Source: a virus
Length of the DNA: 31,016 nucleotides
Strand: one strand, 5' to 3'
IMG/VR virus record: IMGVR_UViG_3300031857_000899
Span: 1-31,016 of that record
A model generated the notes under the pieces. It saw only the letters and a program-made list of their open reading frames with translations. It had not been told where the DNA came from and ran no database searches. Position 1 is the stretch's first letter. Every line of letters begins with the position of its first letter. Made by a program: the position numbers and the translations under genes. Below are positions 22,574-30,221 of this stretch, piece by piece.

Positions 22574-25500
22574 TTATGCAGCGCCTTTTCTAAGTTGGAA
22601 TGCGATCTGTCTGCTAACAAGTGACGCTAGCTCTACCTCGTCCATTCTCGCCGAAGGGTAGACGTTGATCGACGCACCGGAAAGTCCGCCGGTCAACGCC
22701 GCGATCATCGCTTTATCGCGCTTTGATAGACCGTCTGGGTCGAGAGGCTCTACTCTTTCAGGCCGCCCAGCCTCGGCTACTCTTACGAGTGTTCCGCCTG
22801 CTCGCGGAAGAACAGTGCCGCCAAGTGCAAGCCCAGGAATGTCACGATAACCGCCGGTGATGATCTGCTCAGGGTCGTTCTTTTTACCAGAGCCAATTGG
22901 ATTGATCTTGTCAAAACCAAACGTGCCGCCGCCAAGAATTCCTGGAAGAGTGAACTTCTTTCCGCCAAGAGTGTTGTTAAACCCGTCGATAATGAGGTTG
23001 ATGCCTTTTCGGAAGAGATCTATTACACCGTCCCAGATTTTGCCAATCAGCGTCGGAATCTGCTTAAATCCTTCTACAATGCCATCAAAAAGACCATTGA
23101 AAAAGCCAATGACTTTGTTAAATATCTCTTTGATGAATCCTGGAAAGTCCGTGAATGCTTTCTTGATTCCGCCCCAGACGTCACTGAACGCCTCTTTTAC
23201 CCCGTCCCACACGGCCTTGAACACAGAACTAATCTTGCCGAATACAGGCTGAATGACGTTGTTCCAAGCCCACTGAATTCCACCCCAGATTGCCGGCCAC
23301 ACGACGTCAAAAGCAGCTTTAATTTTGTCCCATGCGGCGCTGAACACCGAGCCAAGTAGATCAAACACTGGCTTGATGACATTCTCCCAGGCGAACGAAA
23401 TCGCGCCTGAAATGTACGGCCACACGAAATCAAACGCTGTCTTGATTCCGTTCCACACGGTGCTAAACACCGTTCCTAACATTTCAAACGTTGGTTTGAT
23501 GACGTTGTTCCATGCCCACTGAATACCAGTCCAAATGTACGGCCACACGAGATCAAACGCGGCTTTGATCTTGCTCCATACGGCACTAAATACTGAGCCA
23601 AGCATTCCAAATACAGGCTTGATGACGTTGTTCCATGCCCACTGAATACCAGTCCAAATGTACGGCCACACGAGATCAAACGCTTGCTTTATCAGCCCCC
23701 AGTAAAACTTAAACGCTTCAAAGATCTTTGTGAACGCCGGCTTGATGACATTCTCCCAGGCCCACTGAATTCCGCCCCAGATCTTGGGCCACACATTTTC
23801 AAACGCCCACCTAATAGCCTTGATGACAAACTTCCAATACGACAAGATGAGGCTAAACGCCTTCTTGATGACATTCTCCCAGGCCCACTGAATTCCGCCC
23901 CAGATCTTAGGCCAAATGTTTTCAAACGCCCATCTGACTCCACTTAAGACTTTTTCCCAGACTTCTTTGATCTTCTCAAACGTTGGCTTAATGACATTGT
24001 TCCAGGCCCACGGCACCGCTTCTGAGATGACGTCCCACGCCTTGCTGAACGCTTCAGACATCGCGCTGAACACACGCTTTGCGATCGGGAGAATGTTGTT
24101 AAACGTCTTTTTAAGAAAGGCAAAAGCCGCTTTTGCGCCGCCGGATATTAGCGCATACATGATCATGACTACGCCGCCAATTGCTGCAAATGCAATGACA
24201 GCGATGTCCTTGAACTTCTTTACTGCTCCGCCAAGTTTCTTTGCAATTATTTCAGCCAATGACTTGAGCTTGCGCCACATCTCAGCAATAATGATGCCGA
24301 TTGTTGTAAAGACGATTAGGAACGCGATGTAGAAGATGTTCCTAATCAGCTTCGCGATGAACACTATTACCTTAATTACAGGCTTCAAAGCGTTTGCTAC
24401 TGGGCTAATTACCTTTGAAATCCCGTCGATGATAGGTCCAATAATTTTGCCAACGGCTCCGAATGCCTTGGAGAACATTGAAATGATGGGGCGCATCAAA
24501 GGCGCGTCTTTGATTCCGTCAATTATCGCTGAAAACGCGGCTTTTACTATGCCCCCAATCGCGCCAAGAATTGAGGATATGCCGTCTTTAAAACTGCCAA
24601 GAGCTCCTTTAAAGTCGCCTTTAAAGAGCTTAATGATTCCGCCAAATATCTTGACAAGCCCGTTGAAAATCTTAATTACGTTAGCGACTACCTTGATAAT
24701 GAAAACAAATGAATTTGCAAGCGCTCTGATCGCTCCGACCAGAATCACTCTAAGCACGGGCACTAAGGTCTTAGAAAGAAAATCTCCGATATTTCTAAAG
24801 ATATTGCCAAAGTTAATGCCTTCTTTGCCCATCCCGCCGAAGGCAGCTTTGAACGCGTCGGAGACTTCTTTCCATGCGGCCTTGAGTTCTCCAATAACAA
24901 CCTTTACTAGGTCTGCAATAGACTTTCTGAATTTTTCGCTATACTTGTACGCAAGAATCAGTATCGCGACTATAGCAAAGATGGCTGCAGTAGCTCCAGC
25001 CGGTATCCCTATTTTTGAAAAGATGTTTACTAAAGTGCTTACCGAACTGTACATCGCTCGAAATGCGCCGAGCATGTACATAGCGACTGTCGTAAAGACT
25101 TTCATAATGACGCCGAAAGCTAATCGCGCTGCGTGCCACGCTGCCAAGAACTTAAAGATCTGCCTAACTACCTCGTTCTCCATCAATGAGCTAAACGCGT
25201 TCATTGCCTTCGTGAGAATGTTAAAGAATACCTCAATGCTTCCGGACTCGGATGTCACGAGCATGATCCTGCTAAACGACTCGATAAAGCGGCCAAACGC
25301 CGGGCCAGATCCTACAATTTCGTTAAACGCCTTACCAAGGTTGTCTACTGCGCGAGAGATGGAGTCAAGAACGACAAAGTTTTCGTCTGCAGTTGCAGAC
25401 TTCATTATGATCTTGAAGACTTTTCCAACAATTTCTGCAATCTTCATGAAGCCAGTCGATGCGTGTCTAAAGTACTCCGCAAGTGAGCCATCTTCAAGCA

Positions 25501-27016
25501 CTGCCTTCGACCAGTCTTTAAATCGCTCTGTAGATCGTTCAAGAGCGTCAAAGATCATCTGGCCGCCGCTGCCAGGGCCAGACGCAGCTCTGCCCATGTT
25601 CATGATTCCACCGGCGAGGTTCCCAAAGATGTCGCCAAGCTGCGCGGCAACATCTCCCGCCTTGTTAAACATGTCAGTGAGGCGGCTCATCTCGTCAGCG
25701 CTATCTTTTGATCTGCGCCACCCCTCAGTTAGCTCAACTACCCAGTCGGCAAACCTTCGCACTAATGGCCCTGCAGCCGCCAATAATGAAATAAACGCAG
25801 AGTATAAATTGCCGACTACTTTTCCAAGACGTTCGATAATGTATATGTTTGTGTTTCCGACCGTCTCAAAGTTGCGAAGGTTGACTGCCTCTGTCACTAT
25901 TTCAGAGAAGTCTTTAGCAGTCTCTCCGAGAGCCTTGCCCGTTCTACGCAGCAGGGGGATTAGTCTTGGAAAAAAGTTGTCTACTAGATTTTGAATAGCG
26001 TCTTGTAGCGGCCCAAACAGCTCTGCGCCCGCGGCATCCTTGAGCTTCTGTATCTCTGGTTTTAGAGACACTAAATACTTTGCAAACTCTTGAGCAGCCT
26101 TAGACAGTTTATTGAACTCAGTAAGGCCAGACGCTGTCGATGAGTTGAGATCTTTTTGCGCCTTTGCAAGTTCGCGTGTGGCTTCTTCTACCTCGCGCTT
26201 TGCCCGCACTACTTCATCTGATTGCTCGATTTGCTCTTCAGCATTGAGAGTGCCGTTTTTCGTGACTCTGTCTTGCTCTTCAGCTAGGTCGTTGCTTCTA
26301 TCAATTGCACGGCGATAGTTTAGATCTGCTTCTTTGAAAGCGAGCTCTGCTTCTTTTCTTGCTCTCGAGTTCGGCGGCAAATCTTGTACGCGTGCCAACG
26401 TCTCTCTCGCGCTTTCAAGAGCCATTGCTGATCTCTCCTGCGAGATCGCGGCGTCTTCAGAGTCAAACCCAAGCTGCTGCAGTCTTTCTGCCGCCTCGCG
26501 ATATGATCTATTTAGCGCGTCCTGAGCAGCTTTCAGCCGAGTTTGCGCGTTTGCAATTGCCGCGAGCTTTGCCGGCATCCGATCTACTCCGCCGGTTTTT
26601 TGTTTGCCAAGTTCTCCAACGGCCTTAAACACTCCGCCAAGCGCGAGCTTAGCGGTGATCGCTGCCTGCATAATCGCAGTCATCGCTGCCGGCAAAACAA
26701 TCAACGCGGGCGCGGCGGCAGCAGCCTGCGCGCCGAGGGCAAACAACCCAGCTACCAACTGAGCGACGATCGGCACAGCGGCGGCGATCGCGCCTTGCAT
26801 ACGGTAAGCTACTCGTATAAGTTGGTTTATGCTTTCGTATGTACCGTCGGCTTCGCGCGATAACTGTTTAAAGCTTTTTGTGTCAAACGTAAAAAGATCA
26901 GAAATAGGCCCTCTATCGGCCATCGCTTCTACTCGTTTGAGAGCTCGATAGATCTGAGCCTCAAAGCCTGTAGTTATCGCTGAAATGCGTACAGATGCTG
27001 TACCGACGATCGCCAT
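22574..27016 (-). CDS. Tape measure protein
   Basis: A 1480-residue protein, the longest here, placed just after the tail assembly chaperone pair as expected. Its length sets tail length, and by the usual rule of roughly 1.5 angstrom per residue it predicts a long tail of about 200 nm. After a helical N terminus there are hydrophobic segments (IAAAVPIVAQLVAGLFALGA and following), coiled-coil rich stretches (ERSAMALESARETLARVQDL; EVEEATRELAKAQKDL), more hydrophobic parts (ATAAIFAIVAILILAYKY; IIVFTTIGIIIAEMW-like), then tandem 41-residue Trp-rich repeats (about 1001-1280) and a Gly-rich end. ATG 27016 follows a strong AGGAGGTGA. No lytic transglycosylase or peptidase motif was seen. Confidence 0.92.
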   Translation of the reverse strand: MAIVGTASVRISAITTGFEAQIYRALKRVEAMADRGPISDLFTFDTKSFKQLSREADGTYESINQLIRVAYRMQGAIAAAVPIVAQLVAGLFALGAQAAAAAPALIVLPAAMTAIMQAAITAKLALGGVFKAVGELGKQKTGGVDRMPAKLAAIANAQTRLKAAQDALNRSYREAAERLQQLGFDSEDAAISQERSAMALESARETLARVQDLPPNSRARKEAELAFKEADLNYRRAIDRSNDLAEEQDRVTKNGTLNAEEQIEQSDEVVRAKREVEEATRELAKAQKDLNSSTASGLTEFNKLSKAAQEFAKYLVSLKPEIQKLKDAAGAELFGPLQDAIQNLVDNFFPRLIPLLRRTGKALGETAKDFSEIVTEAVNLRNFETVGNTNIYIIERLGKVVGNLYSAFISLLAAAGPLVRRFADWVVELTEGWRRSKDSADEMSRLTDMFNKAGDVAAQLGDIFGNLAGGIMNMGRAASGPGSGGQMIFDALERSTERFKDWSKAVLEDGSLAEYFRHASTGFMKIAEIVGKVFKIIMKSATADENFVVLDSISRAVDNLGKAFNEIVGSGPAFGRFIESFSRIMLVTSESGSIEVFFNILTKAMNAFSSLMENEVVRQIFKFLAAWHAARLAFGVIMKVFTTVAMYMLGAFRAMYSSVSTLVNIFSKIGIPAGATAAIFAIVAILILAYKYSEKFRKSIADLVKVVIGELKAAWKEVSDAFKAAFGGMGKEGINFGNIFRNIGDFLSKTLVPVLRVILVGAIRALANSFVFIIKVVANVIKIFNGLVKIFGGIIKLFKGDFKGALGSFKDGISSILGAIGGIVKAAFSAIIDGIKDAPLMRPIISMFSKAFGAVGKIIGPIIDGISKVISPVANALKPVIKVIVFIAKLIRNIFYIAFLIVFTTIGIIIAEMWRKLKSLAEIIAKKLGGAVKKFKDIAVIAFAAIGGVVMIMYALISGGAKAAFAFLKKTFNNILPIAKRVFSAMSEAFSKAWDVISEAVPWAWNNVIKPTFEKIKEVWEKVLSGVRWAFENIWPKIWGGIQWAWENVIKKAFSLILSYWKFVIKAIRWAFENVWPKIWGGIQWAWENVIKPAFTKIFEAFKFYWGLIKQAFDLVWPYIWTGIQWAWNNVIKPVFGMLGSVFSAVWSKIKAAFDLVWPYIWTGIQWAWNNVIKPTFEMLGTVFSTVWNGIKTAFDFVWPYISGAISFAWENVIKPVFDLLGSVFSAAWDKIKAAFDVVWPAIWGGIQWAWNNVIQPVFGKISSVFKAVWDGVKEAFSDVWGGIKKAFTDFPGFIKEIFNKVIGFFNGLFDGIVEGFKQIPTLIGKIWDGVIDLFRKGINLIIDGFNNTLGGKKFTLPGILGGGTFGFDKINPIGSGKKNDPEQIITGGYRDIPGLALGGTVLPRAGGTLVRVAEAGRPERVEPLDPDGLSKRDKAMIAALTGGLSGASINVYPSARMDEVELASLVSRQIAFQLRKGAA
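23177..24016 (-). repeat. Tandem 123-bp (41-residue) repeats in the tape measure gene
   Basis: Six full units of 123 bp fill 23177..23914 (residues about 1035-1280), with a shorter seventh copy to 24016. Each begins WPxIWxGIQWAWxNVIKPxF (one variant is WPYISGAISFAWENVIK) and ends in a helix with a W-x-x-I/V-K pattern. Some copies are close at DNA level: 23496..23560 equals 23619..23683 (65 bp). Unit gain or loss would change tail length in 41-residue steps. Confidence 0.9.
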
Positions 27017-27067
27017 GTCACTTCACCTCCTTCACCTGCGTCATGCATAATCTTACTACACTTACAA

Positions 27068-27490
27068 CTAGCCTAGTGGAGCGTCAAGAACCGACCCGAA
27101 CGGTCGAGAAGACGTGCCGTCAAAGCTCGTCGGAGGGACGTATGGTTTCACTTCAAAAGAGCGAAGTAGAGGGTCAACAGGGGTTGGGAGGTCATCTCCG
27201 TACGGATCGTCAATTTGACTAAAGTCATTTACGCGAGAAGAACCAGACCCGTATCTATACGCGCGCTTGTACAGGTCCCTGTACACCGTTTCTCTCATCT
27301 TGTCGCGAGCTTCTGCCTGTTCTCCAGACGCGACGTTCGCGTCTTCTTCAAAGAAGAAATGAAGAACGTCTACTAAATCAGCAGAGTCGAGTTCTGCTAA
27401 GTTTATTCCGCTCGCTACTGCCTTGCCGTTTACGTACGGCCAGAGGTCTATTCCCCACTCGAGGAAACTTCTGGCCGCTCCGTAGGGCGG
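27068..27490 (-). CDS. Tail assembly chaperone, frame-shifted T extension
   Basis: The frame -1 relative to the G gene is open from 27490, just after a TGA, down to 27068. It has no ATG, GTG or TTG before 27298, yet its upstream part reads as ordinary protein: RSFLEWGIDLWPYVNGKAVA then NLAELDSADLVDVLHFFFEE. This is the classic layout of the siphophage G-T product, made when ribosomes slip back one base near the end of G, here between 27490 and the G stop at 27448. The C-terminal part (VYRDLYKRAYRYGSG; PTPVDPLLRSFEVKPYVPP) is polar and Pro-rich. G-T wraps the tape measure before tube assembly. Coordinates give the extension only; the full product starts at 27801. Confidence 0.75.
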   Translation of the reverse strand, partial: PPYGAARSFLEWGIDLWPYVNGKAVASGINLAELDSADLVDVLHFFFEEDANVASGEQAEARDKMRETVYRDLYKRAYRYGSGSSRVNDFSQIDDPYGDDLPTPVDPLLRSFEVKPYVPPTSFDGTSSRPFGSVLDAPLG

Positions 27491-27801
27491 TCAGTGTACT
27501 GCTCCACGAGCCACTCGATGATCTTGCTTAGAGTATCCATCGTTACGATGCGCTCTGGATCTTCTGCAAGCGCGTCAAATCGGCCTCTGCTCTCTGGCAT
27601 AAGAACAGTCTTGAAAAAGTCAGTCACGACTGTAGCAGCCGCTCCCGGGTCATCTTCATTAGAAGATCTTGCAACGAGGTTTAGCACAGTTTTGCCGGGG
27701 ATCTCCGGTCTACAGGTAAACTCTTCATCGTGAAGACGAAACATAATTGGTTCTGCATTTGGGTTTCCGCCTGCTGAGCCAAAGTCCTTGAATCTTGCCA
27801 T
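27448..27801 (-). CDS. Tail assembly chaperone (G)
   Basis: A 117-residue protein. The first half (FRLHDEEFTCRPEIPGKTVL) and the helical middle (VVTDFFKTVLMPESRGRFDA; LSKIIEWLVEQYTD) are typical of actinophage tail assembly chaperones: a short beta start then helices with a phage_TAC-type LxxLxxxL pattern, ending in a Pro/Glu/Ser tail. It precedes the tape measure with the frame-shift extension between, as in lambda G/GT. ATG 27801 has GGAG eight bases ahead, and an extended -10-like element lies at 27855..27863. Confidence 0.82.
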   Translation of the reverse strand: MARFKDFGSAGGNPNAEPIMFRLHDEEFTCRPEIPGKTVLNLVARSSNEDDPGAAATVVTDFFKTVLMPESRGRFDALAEDPERIVTMDTLSKIIEWLVEQYTDRPTERPEVSSSGE

Positions 27802-27852
27802 CTTGATTTCTCCGTGATAGTCGTAGTGTCGTATGAACGCAACGCGTCGTTG

Positions 27853-28251
27853 CTATATTATCAAAGGAAGCGAATCAGCCAGGTACCGATTTGGCTTAGT
27901 TCCTGGGTGCATAACTGTTCGCGCGTACACCACTCTCCCCTTGCTAGCAAAGCGAAGAGTGCCGCCGTCTCTTGAATGAATGACGTGAGGCCTAGTGCCT
28001 TCGTGATGCATCAGCGCGTACGGTAGCTTTGAGCCAATCTCGATCGTCTGACCAGTCAGTGTAGCAGACTGATTAATGTACAGCGACATCGCAAGAGCTC
28101 CAGTTCGTTTGCCGACGCGTACTCGTGCCAATTCGCGAACAAGCTCTGCCTTGGTTCTCATGTGTCTACCAACCGGGCCATTAGCGGACTTCAGAGTGTA
28201 GTACATGCCGATGTCGTTTGATTTGAACTTTATTTCTACGTTCTTAGCCAT
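27853..28251 (-). CDS. Tail completion / neck protein (HK97 gp10-like)
   Basis: A 132-residue protein. The central VGKRTGALAMSLYIN with a following TIEIGSKLPYALMHHEGTRP, and the C-terminal ARTVMHPGTKPNRYLADSL, match the HK97 gp10-like family (TGxLxxS, G-S-x-Y-A, and HPGT-x-P-x-x-Y/FL). Members join or complete the tail end near the neck. TAATG couples its start to the preceding gene. The stop overlaps the -10-like element at 27855. Confidence 0.75.
   Translation of the reverse strand: MAKNVEIKFKSNDIGMYYTLKSANGPVGRHMRTKAELVRELARVRVGKRTGALAMSLYINQSATLTGQTIEIGSKLPYALMHHEGTRPHVIHSRDGGTLRFASKGRVVYARTVMHPGTKPNRYLADSLPLII
27855..27863 (-). promoter_or_regulatory. Extended -10-like element TGATAATAT (chaperone-tape measure unit)
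   Basis: The minus strand reads TTTGATAATATAG across the neck gene's stop codon, giving TGn plus TAATAT. It lies about 55 bases before the G chaperone ATG. A small 6-bp hairpin (27838..27852) follows. It is weaker than the element at 12084 but has the same placement over an upstream stop codon. Confidence 0.35.
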
Positions 28252-28754
28252 TACGGGATCGCCATCGTGAGCTGCATATTCACTACTTGAAAACCACCCT
28301 GCGGCTCTTGAATGTCGGCGGTCGCGATTACTCCAACTCCGTAGCCACCCGGCTCCCAGACGTCAAAAACGTTGATCGACTGCATAAACGTGTACGCGTC
28401 TATCGCCGAGATCTTCGCGGCTTCATTGATTTTCTCGGCGGTCGGCGGTCTACCATTTTGCCCGACGACTGGGATCTCTCTAGCGATCATTACGCTCATG
28501 ACCGCCGTTCTTGGCATGTTGCATCTCTGCGGAGAAGACGCTTGATCGCCAGGTGGTCCTAAATACACTTGAATCAGCGTGACTACCAGTTGCTCGCAGT
28601 CAATCGCTGGTTGACCAACTGTCCAGTACCGCCTAGCTGGCAGCGGGACGTTGTACGACTCAAAGACATCTTCCAGTCTCTCGAGGACGGCGTCCATGAA
28701 ATCTACAATGTTCGTTACATCTTCTGAGATGCCAGATACGTCAACAATCCCCAC
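28251..28754 (-). CDS. Probable tail terminator / head-tail connector protein
   Basis: A 167-residue protein beginning GTG 28754 after AGGATAGCTC. It has an N-terminal helix (ITNIVDF-type stretch through LERLEDVFESY), then PLPARRYWTVGQPAIDCEQL and VTLIQVYLGPPGD, a beta core with VMSVMIAREIPVV, a helix, and a last strand VVNMQLTMAIP. This alpha-beta layout with a helix-then-sheet and a closing strand suits tail-terminator proteins, and the position between adaptor and gp10-like gene fits. The identification is by layout and place more than by a unique motif. Confidence 0.6.
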   Translation of the reverse strand: MGIVDVSGISEDVTNIVDFMDAVLERLEDVFESYNVPLPARRYWTVGQPAIDCEQLVVTLIQVYLGPPGDQASSPQRCNMPRTAVMSVMIAREIPVVGQNGRPPTAEKINEAAKISAIDAYTFMQSINVFDVWEPGGYGVGVIATADIQEPQGGFQVVNMQLTMAIP

Positions 28755-28757
28755 GAG

Positions 28758-30122
28758 CTATCCTAGTGTGTAAGCGCTGACAAGTGAAGATGCCAGAGAT
28801 ATTGATATGTTACCTGAAGCAATGTAGGTTGTTTCTACAGTCGAGCCAACGGTTCTTTGCGCGTACAGATCATACGTTCCGGGGTCAACTTTTCCGAGCG
28901 TTTTGAGAACGTCGTCGTAGTCAACTACGATCTCTGCCCTGTCATCGGTAGCCGCGGTAACTGTTCCAGAAGACGCTGTAGATGCCACGTTAGCCGCTGT
29001 CTTTGAGTACGTGAACGTTGTTGATGAAGGCACGTTGTCGACGGTGTATGTTCCGTTAAATGTAGCGTCAACGCCTGAGATCACTACTGTCGCGCCATGA
29101 TAGAGCCCGTGCGCGACGCTAGTTGTTAGTGTTGCAACGTTTGAAGTTAGCGACTTGTTAGTGACGGTTCTCGTCACAGGCGTTGGGTCGCTCAAGGAGA
29201 CTACGTCGTCCAATGTTACTGACGCGCTTTCCGCATAATTTCTAACGATTATGTACGGGGACCAGCCGAGGTCTTCTACAAGAAACAGTGCGTTTATGTC
29301 CTCTAGAGCGATATCTACTGTCCCTGTACCGCCCGCTGTTACAACCATGTCCATACCACTGGCAGCCAATTTAAGCGCCTTAGGAGTGTACCTACGCGCT
29401 CTTGGCACGTCTGGGGTAAATACTCTTGCCCTCGCTCTAGCCTTGTCCGGGTTCACAGACTTGAGGAACATGTCAACTACGTACAAGCCTGTACGCATAT
29501 CGTCTATAAACTCTTGACTGTCAAGAATAGTGTACGACACACCCTGACGAGACACTGAAGTTACGCGCTGGGGGAGCATGCAGTCATCGTCGCCGTTCCA
29601 CAGTTTGCAGAACTCAAAAGCCAGTGTTCGCGCGGCGAGCTTGCCGAGCGTCGGTGGCTCTACGCCATACGTGTACGTTACTTCTACGTCGCACGGGGTC
29701 CATCTTGACCCAGAAGTTGCTTGAATCGTCGAGTGGTCTACAAGATAGTAGCTATTTTCATCAATTACTACTCCGGACCTGTTTCTTATCGAATGGATCT
29801 TAGTCACCGGCCTTCCGCGAAGGCGCAGGCGAGACTGTGGAGAAAGACCGTCACTTGTTACAGCCGTGTACGAGTCCATATCTGTGTACGGAATGTTGTA
29901 TATGTCGCCCAGAACAAGCTCAGCCTTGTTATTTCTTACTGACGGCCCGTATCTGTAGGAAAGCGTAGCACATACGTATCGCTCGGTGACGGTAGTTACT
30001 CCACTGTATTTTCTACCGGACAGTGACCACATCAAATAGGAAGCAGCCTTAGCTGCTTCGTACGCAAACTCAGTTTCTGCGTAAACTCCAAGCTCTTCTG
30101 GTGTAATCCACAGATTAGACAT
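28758..30122 (-). CDS. Head-tail adaptor protein with added C-terminal beta modules
   Basis: A 454-residue protein. Residues 1-230 look like a gp6/gp15-type head-tail adaptor: a helical start (ITPEELGVYAETEFAYEAAK), LMWSLSGRKYSG, then LRLRGRPVTKIHSI, DENSYYLVDHSTI, VEVTYTYGVEPP and LAARTLAFEFCKLW. Actinophage adaptors often end soon after the SVSRQGVSYTILDSQEF block, which is at about 190-206. Here the chain continues with roughly 200 residues of beta-rich sequence, including the shared module (28960..29180) and a final DLYAQRTVGSTVETTYIASG stretch. The extension probably decorates the neck. ATG 30122 has GAGG four bases ahead. An inverted repeat with an AT-rich loop sits upstream. Confidence 0.75.
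   Translation of the reverse strand: MSNLWITPEELGVYAETEFAYEAAKAASYLMWSLSGRKYSGVTTVTERYVCATLSYRYGPSVRNNKAELVLGDIYNIPYTDMDSYTAVTSDGLSPQSRLRLRGRPVTKIHSIRNRSGVVIDENSYYLVDHSTIQATSGSRWTPCDVEVTYTYGVEPPTLGKLAARTLAFEFCKLWNGDDDCMLPQRVTSVSRQGVSYTILDSQEFIDDMRTGLYVVDMFLKSVNPDKARARARVFTPDVPRARRYTPKALKLAASGMDMVVTAGGTGTVDIALEDINALFLVEDLGWSPYIIVRNYAESASVTLDDVVSLSDPTPVTRTVTNKSLTSNVATLTTSVAHGLYHGATVVISGVDATFNGTYTVDNVPSSTTFTYSKTAANVASTASSGTVTAATDDRAEIVVDYDDVLKTLGKVDPGTYDLYAQRTVGSTVETTYIASGNISISLASSLVSAYTLG
28960..29180 (-). repeat. Shared ~70-residue beta module, copy in the adaptor
   Basis: Encodes RTVTNKSLTSNVATLTTSVA, HGLYHGATVVISGVDATFNG, SSTTFTYSKTAANVAST and SSGTVTA. It is the clearest match to the modules at 14810, 15960 and 30366. 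A run of 14 bases, gacttgttagtgac, is shared with the hub copy near 15003. Confidence 0.75.
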
Positions 30123-30148
30123 GTGTCCTCGTATCTCGTCGCAAATGC

Positions 30149-30195
30149 GTAGGCGACGCGTCTAAGTAATTCTATACTAAAGACGCGCCGCCTAC
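30149..30195. repeat. 15-bp inverted repeat (one mismatch) with AT-rich 17-nt loop
   Basis: Arms 30149..30163 and 30181..30195 pair over 15 bp with one mismatch. The loop on the minus strand is TTAGTATAGAATTACTT, with -10-like TATAGA or TAGAAT. No T-run follows. It lies in the 99-bp gap between the major tail protein and adaptor genes. Its design, not its arm sequence, matches the structure at 2960..3007. It could terminate, process or restart transcripts. Confidence 0.6.
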
Positions 30196-30221
30196 ACAGG
30201 CTGGTTATGACTGTTCGTAAA

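Noticed and set aside
23177-24016. CRISPR-like regular repeats
   Set aside because: The period is 123 bp, the units are coding throughout and similar along their whole length; there are no unique spacers.
24336-25994. Long open frame of 552 codons on the plus strand
   Set aside because: It lies wholly opposite the tape measure gene, is Ile/Ala/Ser-rich in the way antisense of Lys/Phe/Ala codons is, has no family features, and no plus-strand gene is seen elsewhere.
27068-27298. Separate 76-residue gene starting at ATG 27298
   Set aside because: The frame continues upstream with clear protein-like sequence that has no start codon, which fits a frame-shifted extension of the G chaperone better than an independent small gene.
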